A stretch of 64,000 bases of DNA from contig JAGXJF010003276.1 in assembly GCA_019208055.1 (NCBI GenBank), forward strand, positions 62,001-126,000, given 5' to 3'. Source of the DNA: Stipa capillata (Eukaryota; Streptophyta; Magnoliopsida; Poales; Poaceae). The notes below the pieces were generated by a model that worked only from the letters and a program-made list of their open reading frames with translations, searched no databases and was not told the origin of the DNA. Below, piece by piece: positions 34,346-44,822 of this stretch (positions are counted from its first letter, which is position 1; the number at the start of each line of letters is the position of its first letter). A program made the translations under genes and the position numbers.

Positions 34346-34689
34346 ACGAGATGAGGGTATGTTTTTTATTTTTCCTTTTTTTCTCTTTGAAATGTTAGAT
34401 ATGTAGTATCTGTGATATCTGCTAGTAGATTTATTTCTTATATGCTAGATGTATGTCTACCGTGAATAATTTGTACTATGCATATATGTTCGGTGATCAA
34501 TTTCTTATTCGTTCTGCGATTTATTTCTTATATGCCATAGATGTATATGTAATGTCATTTATTTCTTATATGCTATAGATATATATGTTGTGTGAATAAT
34601 TTCTAATATGCTATACATGTTATTAATATGCTAGTTAACTATTTCTAATTAATATCCCCTTTATGCCATCATCCCTGTGACCGTCTGCT
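34346..34689. other. AT-rich intron-like stretch in CACTA-C
   Basis: No coding signal. It contains TTTCTTATATGC-type repeats between about 34430 and 34575. Likely an intron of the second gene. Confidence 0.4.
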
Positions 34690-36535
34690 GAGATGACTAC
34701 CACTGTCGTGACCAAGAAGAAGAGGTAGGGAGAGGGTAGAAAGCAGTCGAAGAGGCCAGGTGTCAAGTAAATCGTGACTAAAATACATGACTCAAGGGCC
34801 CCTCTCGAGCCCGATGAGGCGAGAAAGAAGTTTTCAACCATCTGCAGGATCGTAGCATGAGAACGGGTGCCCATCACCCTTTAGAGCTGGAAGGGCATCG
34901 GCAAAACGCTGCTCGGGTCAATAGAGGGGGAAATTGTGGGCTACTTCATCATAAGAGATGAATGGGTGAATCGCATGAAACGAGCTACCAGGATGACAAC
35001 GTGCAAGGCATGGAAGAATTGGAAGACCACGCTTTGTGAGAATGAAGACGTCTGATGAATTCCGACGAATGAGTGAATAGAATAGGGCCCTCTCGAAGAG
35101 AAACAAGTGTCCCCACTGTTTGGGCACAGCTGGCTACGTGAGCATGTCGAAGAAGTGAGAAAGGAAGGATCAGGAGGCAATGTAGTCCAATGCCCCACGT
35201 CTGTTTGCGAACATCCACACGAGGACGAGAGTTTGGGCTAGAGCAAGGGCAACATCCGATAACACTTCGGGTTCAGCCCAGCCCAAATTCAACAACCCAG
35301 CTGATGAGCTAGCTTATCATGCTTGGTGAGATATCGAAAAGCCTATGTAGTACTACACCTTATGACTAAACTCAGTACCAATTAAAATATAAATTCAGGA
35401 TTTTGCAGCTCGAACTCGATGCGGCATCTCAAGCCGGAGCCTTCTCAGGCGATATATTGGGAGAAGGCTTGGGAAACCCGGAGCACCCCAGTCACACGCG
35501 GGGTGTGGGTTTCCTCTGTCCATGGAAATATGGACACAACCAAGAATTGGAGGTGAAGCGCGAACGCAAAAGAGCGAGAAAATAGGCTGAGGAACAACGC
35601 AAGCGTCGATAGCTTAAAGAAGAGATTCTAAATGACATAAGGATGGAGTTTCAAGCTGGGAAAAGCGCACCAACCATTGCATGTAGCCCCAGCAGCCGTA
35701 GGAGTAGCTGCGCATTGATCGACCTCCCTACTCGTGGCGATGGTATGGAAGCCATGTTCCCCTGTGATCAGATCGAGGTAAAAATCACTATATCTTTGCA
35801 ATGGACCACACAAGATAGTTTAGACCCCGTGGCTAATAGTGTGCATCACTATGTAGGTTGTGACATGCACTATTAAAGTGCGGATTTAGGGCTTGGATGA
35901 ACCAATCGATGCAGCTTGGGGGCTAGTGTATCCAACATCAGGAGAACAAATGGTACACAATGTTCCCCTAGCCCCTTCGCACGCAAGGGTGAACATCAAT
36001 GACGTCAACACCACTTTCAAGCAAGTCAAGCTCCTAATTTCGCCGAATGACGAGATCTTAACTCTAGAGGATGCAAAGGGCACATTTATCCAGTGGCCCA
36101 AGATCAACAACATCTTCTCGACCAGTCGCGGCCGACTAGTAAGGTTTTGGCGGTACCTTCGACGCTCTCCCCTATTATAATGCATGCCTTTTCACCACGA
36201 GCGTTAGAACCCAGTGTGGCACCATCGAAGCCCGACGTGGAACCGCCATGGCATGGCGTGGGAAAGGACTTGATGCGCTTCCTCCTAGTGAACAAATCTC
36301 CCACGAACAAATTCAAGCGATATATGCCGCTGGAGGGAGTGTCCCGACTGCTCCTATTTGGCGTACACACAAGACCGGGAAACCACTGGTCGAGAATCCT
36401 AAGAGTATTTGTACCGATCTTAGGTGGGCTTGTAGTTTGTTGCACAAGCATTACATGGAAAACTTCAAGAACAAAAAGGAGCGTGCAACAAGTATCCTAG
36501 TCAAGTTCAAAAGTGAGCACTTATGACTTGGGAGG
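34690..36535 (+). pseudogene. CACTA-C second gene, Transposase_24-like and middle module
   Basis: Begins near MTTTVVTKKKR (34693) and carries CPHCLGTAGYVSMSKK (about 35109-35155), the same LG..GY motif as in the other elements, followed by an R..VWARARA stretch (about 35225). The shared middle module appears at 35935-36120: MVHNVPLAPSHARVNI and then LEDAKGTFIQWPKINNIF. Numerous stops (for example at 34726, 34768 and 35151) and frame changes break it. Confidence 0.7.
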
Positions 36536-36714
36536 ACTTGTTCCTCATGTACAATCTAGATGCCTTGGACATGAGCCTAATAAGATGCTGAACACAGTAA
36601 GTGTCTGCTCTCATGCTCCATGTATATTAGTACAATATCTATACATGTCGCTAATATCTTTTTCGTTGTGTATGTACAGATACACTCTTGTCAACGTGAG
36701 AGAAGAAAATCAAT

Positions 36715-37610
36715 AGATAGGATTCATTGACCCACACCTTGCCTTAGAGCAATCCATGGATGCTCTTGAAAGAGTTGTTGAGGATTACATCCGGGATGTT
36801 ATGGAGACCAGCCAAGATAAGAAATACATCATTTATCCTTTCAATAGAGAGTAAGTGCTACATACTTGATCATTTCTGATACTTGTTCATTTTGATACCT
36901 TTGGCGCAACATCAATTAACTTGGGATTAATGATAATGCAGTTTCCACTGGACTCTTATTGTTATTATACTTAATGAGTCCAAGGTCTATTACTTGGACT
37001 CTTACCTGAATAAGGAGACCAGCTTCAAAAGGGTCGGCAGGATGATTGATAGGTCAACAAATTACCTCATCTAACTCTATTATATTAGGTCACTACTCTA
37101 ATCAAACTTTTTTGCCATCATTCAAAGCCTACCAATTTTTCCTTTCACGTGGAGGGAAGAAAGCAAAGGTGGGGGGCCCTTATACGCTACAACACTTCTT
37201 CGGGTTTCCGGTATGTATCCAGTTCCACACATTTACGCTTCCTAATATGAGTTACATAGAACTTAATTAAACCGAACCCTTCTATATATTTTTAGTGCCA
37301 CTAGCAGCCCGACTACTCCCATTTATGTGGCTTCTATGTTTGCCACCACATAAAACTTCTCATGTGTCTAGCTGCTAACAACAAACCAAAGTCACCGAGG
37401 TAAGCAAAATATTTCTACAGTAGTATTCTATTCATATTCTTCTACATGACAGCACTATGATCTTCATATCAACAGGTTACACCTATTCCCAAAACTGAAT
37501 TGCCAAAGATGGAGCTTGCAAAGATTTGAGAGCAGTTGGCGCAGTTCATTGTTGAGAAAGTCATCAAACAAGATGGCGAGTTCCCCCATGACGGAACCGA
37601 CGATTGAGTC
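36715..37610 (+). pseudogene. CACTA-C Ulp1-like protease exons
   Basis: Exon 36721-36851 reads FIDPHLALEQSMDALERVVE and ends KYIIYPFNR. A phase-2 intron follows (donor gtaagt about 36852, acceptor atgcag about 36944). The next exon reads FHWTLIVIILNESKVYYLDS, with catalytic His and Asp. It ends FFGFP with donor gtatgt (about 37211). After an acceptor at about 37295 the frame reads CH, a TAG stop, then QPDYSHLCGFYVCHHIKLLM, carrying the catalytic Cys. His, Asp, Gln and Cys are all still present; the in-frame TAG two codons after the Cys-His start breaks the chain. Confidence 0.82.
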
Positions 37611-37849
37611 CAACACTAAAATGTGATTCAAACTTGTATATTCAACTATGTAATTAACTAAATTCAAATGTGAACTTCATTTTATGAATTTCTATCTACT
37701 CGAGTTTGTGAATTAAAATGTGGCGTGAATGTCAATATGCATGTGAATTCCTATATTATTTATGTTATGTGATGATCTAGGAGAGATCTAGGAAATTTGG
37801 GATATAAAAACTATTTTTTCTGTTTCAAGGCAAGTAGAAACTTGAATCC

Positions 37850-38165
37850 TGCCTGCCTGTCCCAAATAATATCCTAGCCGGTTCTCCACAAAAACCGGCT
37901 GGGATAATTCAATAAGGTAGTCATTTCATCCGATAGAACCGACTAAGATAGTATATTATCACAGTTGGTCCAGTTGGATGAAGCGACTGAGATACAATTT
38001 TACCTCAGTCGGTCTGACTGAGATAGTATTTTCTCTCAGTCCGTTCTGCTCGGTGAAACGACAAAGATACTATTTTATCTCAGTTAGTTTATTTTGCTGA
38101 ACTAACTGAGATAATGTTCTATCTCAGTCGGCTTTGTTGGGTCAACCGACTCAGGGTTTGTTATC
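37850..38165. repeat. CACTA-C right (3') repeat array
   Basis: CTCAGTCGGTT and AACCGACTGAGAT variants alternate, matching the array at 33177-33975. Ends at GGTCAACCGACTCAGGG; no TIR follows. Confidence 0.8.
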
Positions 38166-38297
38166 AAGCTAAGATGGACAAGACTAAGACAAGAACACTT
38201 ATAGTTTTACCAAATATTTTGTTATTTTAAAATAGACCTTATCCCATAGGTTGTATACTAATTTCCATTCTAATAGGGTCAACCTACAGTTAGGATG

Positions 38298-38309
38298 GCT
38301 TTGATACCA
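38298..38309 (-). other. Primer-binding site (tRNA-iMet type) of a minus-oriented LTR retrotransposon
   Basis: On the minus strand TGGTATCAAAGCC follows the LTR end by 4 bases and matches the usual plant primer site TGGTATCAGAGC with one change. Confidence 0.65.
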
Positions 38310-38313
38310 CTTC

Positions 38314-40435
38314 TGACAGGACCCAATCTTAATGACCAGATTACCCTCTGTGTTTTACCAGTAGTAGTATCATGATCAGTAGCTACTACCCACAGTCAAA
38401 GTGGATATCACATCCATCCACAAAATAATACAATATAGCTGGCCATTATGGTCAAAGACTTACATAATAGGTCATAAAGGCTGAATAACATTGAAGTCTT
38501 GCAGTGGAAGGAAACTCAAAGATGATTCCGGGCCCTATCATATGCCAAGCTCTAGCATATGTAGAAATCGCTATTATTCTTATCTTCTTCCATGTCTAGC
38601 CAAATTAACAAGCAAGTGAGTACATTGAACGTATCACAAGCATTCCTAGGTTGCATTTTGTGCCGAAGCTAGATTGTCATTTGTAGTAACAATGAATAAA
38701 TTTTAAGTAGATTAAATGAGCATATGAAAATTTGTATATGAAATAAAGAGTATCATATCTCATCAACATGGCATCTGCCATTCTCATTTGCTCTAGCTAA
38801 TCTCATGTAGCTCCTGCTACTGCACTAGTGGGCAACTTCTGCTCCCACATCCTAGTTCCCACATCCCACATTTTCAAACATTTAAAAACTGTGTATAACC
38901 AAGTGTGATCTTTCCTAGTTATGTCTATAACCGTGAATATAACTATCTGAATAGATTTTTAACACTCTGCAGAGGTTGCATGGCTTTACCCACAAGATAT
39001 GAATCCCCCTTGTTGACATGGCCACATGAACACACTTCACGAGATATGCCGGTAGGGATATCAAAACAAGGCCTGAGCAGTCCTAGCGATGAATTTGTCA
39101 GATGAGTTGTTTTCCCACCACCAACACAATATTGCTATATAGGATACAAAATCATCATCGTACAATAATGTCAGTTCACAGGACAAAACAAAGGCTGGGG
39201 AACCCCCCCCCCTTTCTGTCAAGCAACTTCCTACACATCCCATGTGAAGCCTCTCAAAGGAGCTTCACAAACATTTCACTTTCCACCTAACACCTACAGG
39301 TTCATATGCTAGTCCTAAATAGGGTAATGGGCGAAGCCCTTCCTGTTAGGGCATGTGGATGTACGGGGTGGACTTGGTTAAGCAGAACTATGGTTCGGTC
39401 CTTAATTGACCCAAACGAGACTTCTTCACATTCATCACATGTGAGCTTCACACCCACATGCAAACTTAAACTTACTTAAGTAGGTATCAACTTATCTTTC
39501 AACATCAAACTTCATATCAATCTCCAACAACAAACTCCACTTCCATTTTCGCACCCGGACCCAAATCCTTCATAACTGACACCATTTGATTTTGATTTTT
39601 GATAACAGATTGTATTTTCAAAAACTCCTCTTGGACAGTAAATGTTGCGAGGTTCCCGTAAAATTTTCATAATTGTTCGAAAAATCTACAAGTTTCTATT
39701 GTTTATTGTACTAAAGCATGGGTAAGCAATAGCTAATTATATCACCTATATCCCACTAAATAATCTCCAACAGTGGGTAAATATTCCTAGGGTGATAATG
39801 GTATTGGATAATATTTATCATAGGAATAGCACGTCTAAATTAGGCATACACTAATAAAATAGCATTTGTAATAAAATAAAATGCATTCGAAAATACATAT
39901 ATAGATATAATATGGGTTCATGTTCAAGGTCTGTGCTTGCCTAGCTTGGCTAAGTCTTGACGCTATTCTGGTCCTTCATCAAAGATCGTTGCAACGTTGT
40001 TCTCTAAAATCGGGAAAACTAAAATAACACAATAAATTTAAATGAAATTTCATATAAAATCCAGAAATTAAAATTTTTCTACGGTTGGATAGAATTTGAT
40101 TTTAGATGAATTTAGGAAAAGAATGAAGTCACTCGAAGTTATGACGAGGGAGATTTGGACCATTGAAGTTTTGCCGGGAGAGAAAATAGAGAGGGAAATT
40201 GTTTCTCTGGAAATCAAGGTGACGTCGAAGGCATGTTTTATAGAAGACACCTTCGTTAAGCAAAGGCGGAAAACCTAGAAGGTTAAGGAGATATACGCTT
40301 TTATAAAGGGAAAGCGTAAACTTGGAGGGTTACGATTTAAATAAAAGAATATGAAATTTGGGGTTCAGTTGTCATTGACTCGGGTATTTAACTTGGTTTT
40401 TAAAAGAAAACCTAACACTTGGGGTTTACTCGTCA
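38314..40435 (-). mobile_element. LTR of a gypsy-like retrotransposon, minus orientation (about 2.1 kb)
   Basis: Plus-strand ends are TGACAGGACCC (38314) and TTTACTCGTCA (40435), so the LTR is bounded by TGAC...GTCA. The primer-binding site lies outside its left end, which sets the orientation as minus. The large size and GACAGGACCC start resemble grass Ty3/gypsy chromovirus LTRs; that assignment is from general resemblance. Only about 130 bases of interior remain on the left before CACTA-C. Small ORFs inside (40096-40278 and 40351-40584) are not called. Confidence 0.6.
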
Positions 40436-42060
40436 ACGGCTTCAACAACCAATCTAGTGGGTGCAATGATTACCAAGTTGGTGCCAACTCAACAAAATCG
40501 GTGGCAGCTGCTCTAGAAACATCAACAACAACCACCGAGACACTCTTCCGGTGTGCCAACTATGTGGAAAAATCGAGAATGTGACTTAGAAATTCTACTC
40601 CTAGTTTAACCACTGCTTTCAGACTAGTGACGAGCATGTTGCCATGCTTGCCACCATGCCTCCTATGACATCAACTTCAACTGGTACACCGACACTGAGG
40701 CTACCAACCACATCACCGGTGATCTAGATCGATTGATCACCCGGGTGAAGTACATTGGTAAGAAGCACGTCCAAACTATAAATGGTTTTGGTTTGACACT
40801 CATGTTGGTCGTTCATCTATCTCTACACCAGTCAAAACCTTAGAACTTCAACATGTTTTAGTGTTTCGGTTGCATGCAAAAACTTTCTTCAGGTTCATCA
40901 TCTAGCGTCTGATAATGACATCCTGCTATTGTATGTGAAGCCTTGTTCAGGTTGACGTAGGAGATGTGAAATCATCGACAGGTATCCATCGTCCAAAATT
41001 TCCTCGCGGTAATGGTCTGGGTTCTACGGCCAATAAGTCCATGCAATTAGTTTATGATGCATGTCAGATGACAAAATACCATCAGCTTCCGTTCCCGTAC
41101 CAGATAAGATTGATTCGTCGTTATTAGAACTTATTCATTCAGATGTGTGGGTCCTACTATCATAGTTTGTTAGATTAGATACCATATAAGTTCAATTGAT
41201 TGATGATTATAGTAAATTTACATAGATATATTCGATTCAAGTTCAATCTTTCTTCAATTCAAGTGATTGTTGAAAGTCTATTAAATAAGAAAAAATTTAG
41301 TGTCCAAACAAATTGGGGTGGTGAAGATCAGAAACTACACAAGTTTTTCAAATCAGATTAACATTTGCTAATTTACCTTTTACCTACACATACATTAATA
41401 AAACAACTCAGTTGAGGGAAAGCACCGACATATTGTCGAAGTCGGTATTTACCTCACGGCACATGCATCTGTCCTCTTGAGATTCTGGGACGTGGCCTTC
41501 CTCACTGTCGGTTATCTTATCAATCATATGTCGAACTGGGTGTCTCTTAGATGTCAAATCAGATTATGTGTGTCTTTGCTTATGTTTGGCTACGCATTTT
41601 AGCCCAACCTCGGTCTGCACGATGCACATAACTGGTATATCAGTCCAAGCAATGTGTTCCTCGGTTATAGCCACTTGCACAACGAGTACAAGTGTCTACG
41701 CCCAATTTCCGGCCACGTATACATCTCAAACGAGGACATGTTTCATGAATCCGTCCTTCCGTTTGCCACGAGTCATCGAGCATCGTTGCCTTTCCAGGTA
41801 TACATGAATCTGTCTTGTTATTACCCTTTGCTCCAGCCACAGCTGTGCCATCTAATTATCCTCCTGATCAACGTGAACATAATCTTACCAACGACTTGTC
41901 ACCTGATGCTATTGATGTTACTCTACCTTCAGGACATGCAGATGCTAGGATCCGGCTCCCCCCAGTGCCCCTCTGCCACGCTAAAAGTCATTCCCCCTAT
42001 TTTATTATATCTATACTTGGTTTACTATACATACAGATCAAAACAATATTAAACTTAATA
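40436..42060 (+). pseudogene. Second Copia fragment: Gag knuckle, protease and integrase
   Basis: Plus strand. A decayed zinc knuckle (PVCQLCGK) is near 40550. The protease reads WYTDTEATNHITGDLDRL at about 40682-40735, with the active-site Gly of DTG changed to Glu. Integrase pieces follow: ELIHSDVW (about 41125), LIDDYSKFT (about 41195) and the C-terminal CVFLGYSHLHNEYKCL with VYISNEDMFHESVLPF (41651-41765). It lacks LTRs and RT, and abuts the gypsy-like LTR at 40435. Heavily mutated. Confidence 0.8.
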
Positions 42061-42879
42061 AAAATAATGATATATATCTTTATTAAATAACATAATATAA
42101 TTATTTAATCATTCTGAAACATTTTAATAGAGATAGAGGGTGGAAACAACACAATAAATATACTCTTAATTTTTTTACTGGATAATTACTTAAACAAAAA
42201 GTATCATGAGGTTGAGAATAAATATAGTAAAACAGATGGAGTACATCGAAAGAAAATCACCTTTTTCATACGAATTAATAGTCATTCTCATTAACCATGT
42301 TGCACTAGGATTTTGTTGGGCCGGACTGGTTCATATTTGCTAGGTCAGACGGTTCGGATCATACTAGGCCCAATCCATTTCAATGGTTGGTTAGATCCAG
42401 CTTGCACATTCGTATGCTTAAAGTACAATCCCATGTTCTCTCCAAGTGTTCTGCTTTTCTAGACCTTATCTACCAAACAAACCATGTGGGAACAAGCTTA
42501 TAAAAAACAACCATGTGAGACCAGGGGCGAGTTCAAAAGAAAAAAACCATGTGGGAACAGCCGAACACGGGCAGTTGCCATAATTTGAAGAATCCCAATA
42601 CACCTCAGCACATTTATAAACATAGGTACCCATAGGAATAGCTTTGAACCAGCTTATAGGTTCAAATAAGCCATAAGCTATTTCTGAGGGAAAACTTACG
42701 GATGGCTGTAGGGAGAAGCCCATCCTAATTCGTATTGCTAGCTAGAAGCCTCGATTTCGAGGCTTCCCGAGCTTCTGTGGATCGCGTTACCACTTGCCAT
42801 TGAACTACATGAAAATTACAGCAAAATGCCATCACATATATATGTAGATATGGTCGATTTTTTGCCCTTCATTCGTCCT
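42061..42879. other. Intergenic; possible old MITE fragments
   Basis: AT-rich. AAAACAGATGGAGTA at about 42231 resembles a Stowaway end, but its partner was not found. 42455-42560 contains ACCATGTG(G/A)GA repeated three times. No gene is seen. Confidence 0.4.
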
Positions 42880-43195
42880 CTTCCTCCCGAGCTCTTCCCC
42901 GCCGCCTCCCACCTCCCTGCCCGAGCTCCTCCCGGTCGTCTTCTTCCGCCGCCTCCCGCCTCCCCCGCCTGAGCTCCTCCCCTGCCACCTCCCGCCTCCC
43001 GCCTCCCCCGCCCGCGCTCCTCCCCCGCTGCCCGAGCTCCTTCCCGCCCAGATCTGCGCCTCCCGCCTACCCCGCTCAAGCTCCTCCCTCGGCCGAGCTC
43101 CTCCCCCGCCCGAGCTCCTCCCCCGCCACCGCCCTCCATCCTCACCCGAGCCATCCTCCCCCGCCTAGCTCCTCCCCCGCCCGAGCCATCCTCCC
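42880..43195. repeat. C-rich minisatellite (GAGCTCCTCCCCCGCC units)
   Basis: Imperfect tandem units of CCGAGCTCCTCCCCCGCC, with CGCCTCCCGCCTCCC variants, extend over about 315 bases. The antisense Gly/Arg-rich frame is an artefact. It resembles the C-rich leaders of CACTA second genes and may be a detached piece of one. Confidence 0.7.
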
Positions 43196-44822
43196 CTGTC
43201 GTTGGCAAGGGCAAAGGGGGCCCGATGCCGTAGGCCACGGCGAGCTTCGGATGCTGGTGTGGGGTATTCCCGAGCTGCCTCCGCCGGCCAGCCATGGCCA
43301 TGACTAGACCTGTGCCGGTAGCCGTGGCCGGCCAGCCACAACCAGATCCAGCGCTTCACCATCTTCAAGTTTTCCCGATTTGTGATTCCTCTATGTTCAT
43401 ATGTTTGTGTGGATGTCAAAATTGGTTTTGCATTGATCTGAGTTGGTTTTGTCCCCATGGATTTGGATTAATGGATGAAGGATTGAATGATGTGCTAATT
43501 CTTGAGAGTTCTAGCACTTGAATGATGTCAAAATTGGTTCATGCGTATATGCAATTAATTTTTTTTTATTAGGAAGAAGACCGCCTCTGGTTCATACTCA
43601 TGTCAAGGCAATTTGTTGTGCAATTTCTTGTGTGTAAACACTTGTGCACCACTATACTACCGTAAGGTTTTTGGATATGTAATTATTTCTTTTATCCATT
43701 AAATAGTAAACAAATAAATCCAGGGTATTTCAGACTTTACACCTTAAACCACAGATAATAAGCTCAAATTTATAAGGCATCCCTAAGAGCTCAGATAAAT
43801 ATCATTGACTTATTTCCACCATAGTTTATGAGGGGTTTATCTGGACAACTGGCTTATGCATAAGCCGAAGCCGTTCCTAAGGGGCCCATAATATGGTCGG
43901 TACTAGAAAGTCCAGAGACTTAATTCTACATTTCTCTGGCTTGTCTTCTGTCCAGTCCATGTACTCTGCTTTTATAAATTCCACTTTCCATAGTCGTAAC
44001 AAAATTACTTAGAAACTGAAATTTTCTCTTGAAATAATTCTTTTTCTTTGGTACTCTATTCAGCATTTGTTTTTTGAATATCACCTAGCTCGTTTTGTCT
44101 AGAGGGCGATATTCATTGCCTTTAATCTCTCACCACCCTGCAATACAAGATATATGTTTGGTCCATGGTTAACTGGTTTGTGAGGGGCACTATGAACCCT
44201 AATTTTTATGGACGCAAGTGTACTATGTTTATCTATGTGGCTCAGCAAAAATGATATTATATTTGACATAAAAAAATGTCTTATGGGTTACTTTCTTGTT
44301 TACCAGCTGGTTGCAGTCAAGTTGGATATTATTGTTAGGGAATTTATGTCCCGACATAGGTGGTAGCAATGAACTAGGCTTTGTAATTTTTGAATTTTTG
44401 ACTTTTACAGGTAGTGTTAGGGTTTTTCTTTTTTAATGCCTTTAGGCAAGGTACTTTGTAATAATTTAGGCTGTGTGCATTGGATGATGCAGAGACTAGT
44501 GGAGTAAACTCTTACATCATCTAAAAACAACTTAAATCTAAAATATTGTTGCAGGATGATAGAACAATTGAGAGACAGAGATGAAATCTTTTGATAAATA
44601 ATCTGAGGGACCTATATATCATTTGAACGAATTTTGTTCCATCTTGCAGCGACGCGCAATTTATACAGTTTACACAAATAACTTCTAGAAATTTTTCTAT
44701 AGTTTAGACAAACATACTTTCTCATTCACGTCATGAGAGCATGTACAACAAATTTTACTACAGAAAACGGAACGAATGGTAAAAATGGAAGGTTGTACAA
44801 GAACCTCTAAGACCAGTTTCCC
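43196..44822. other. Intergenic plus 3' flank of GT61 gene 2
   Basis: No recognised gene. The 3' UTR of GT61 gene 2 (minus strand) begins at 44822 and runs left; its end was not fixed. Confidence 0.45.

Larger units (their letters stand above)
33177..38165 (+). mobile_element. CACTA-C, CACTA relic without TNP2 and without visible TIRs
   Basis: Bounded by two arrays of the same repeat (CAGTCGGTT and complement AACCGACT): 33177-33975 and 37850-38165. Between them lie a low-complexity leader, a second gene with the shared GY signature and a Ulp1 domain. No TNP2 gene is present. TAGTG/CACTA termini were not found at either end; the right side abuts a gypsy fragment at about 38170. The repeat unit differs from that of CACTA-B, so it is a different family. 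Confidence 0.75.

Noticed and set aside
42816..43301. 161-codon Gly/Arg-rich frame on -
   Set aside because: Arises from the C-rich minisatellite; no independent evidence of a gene.
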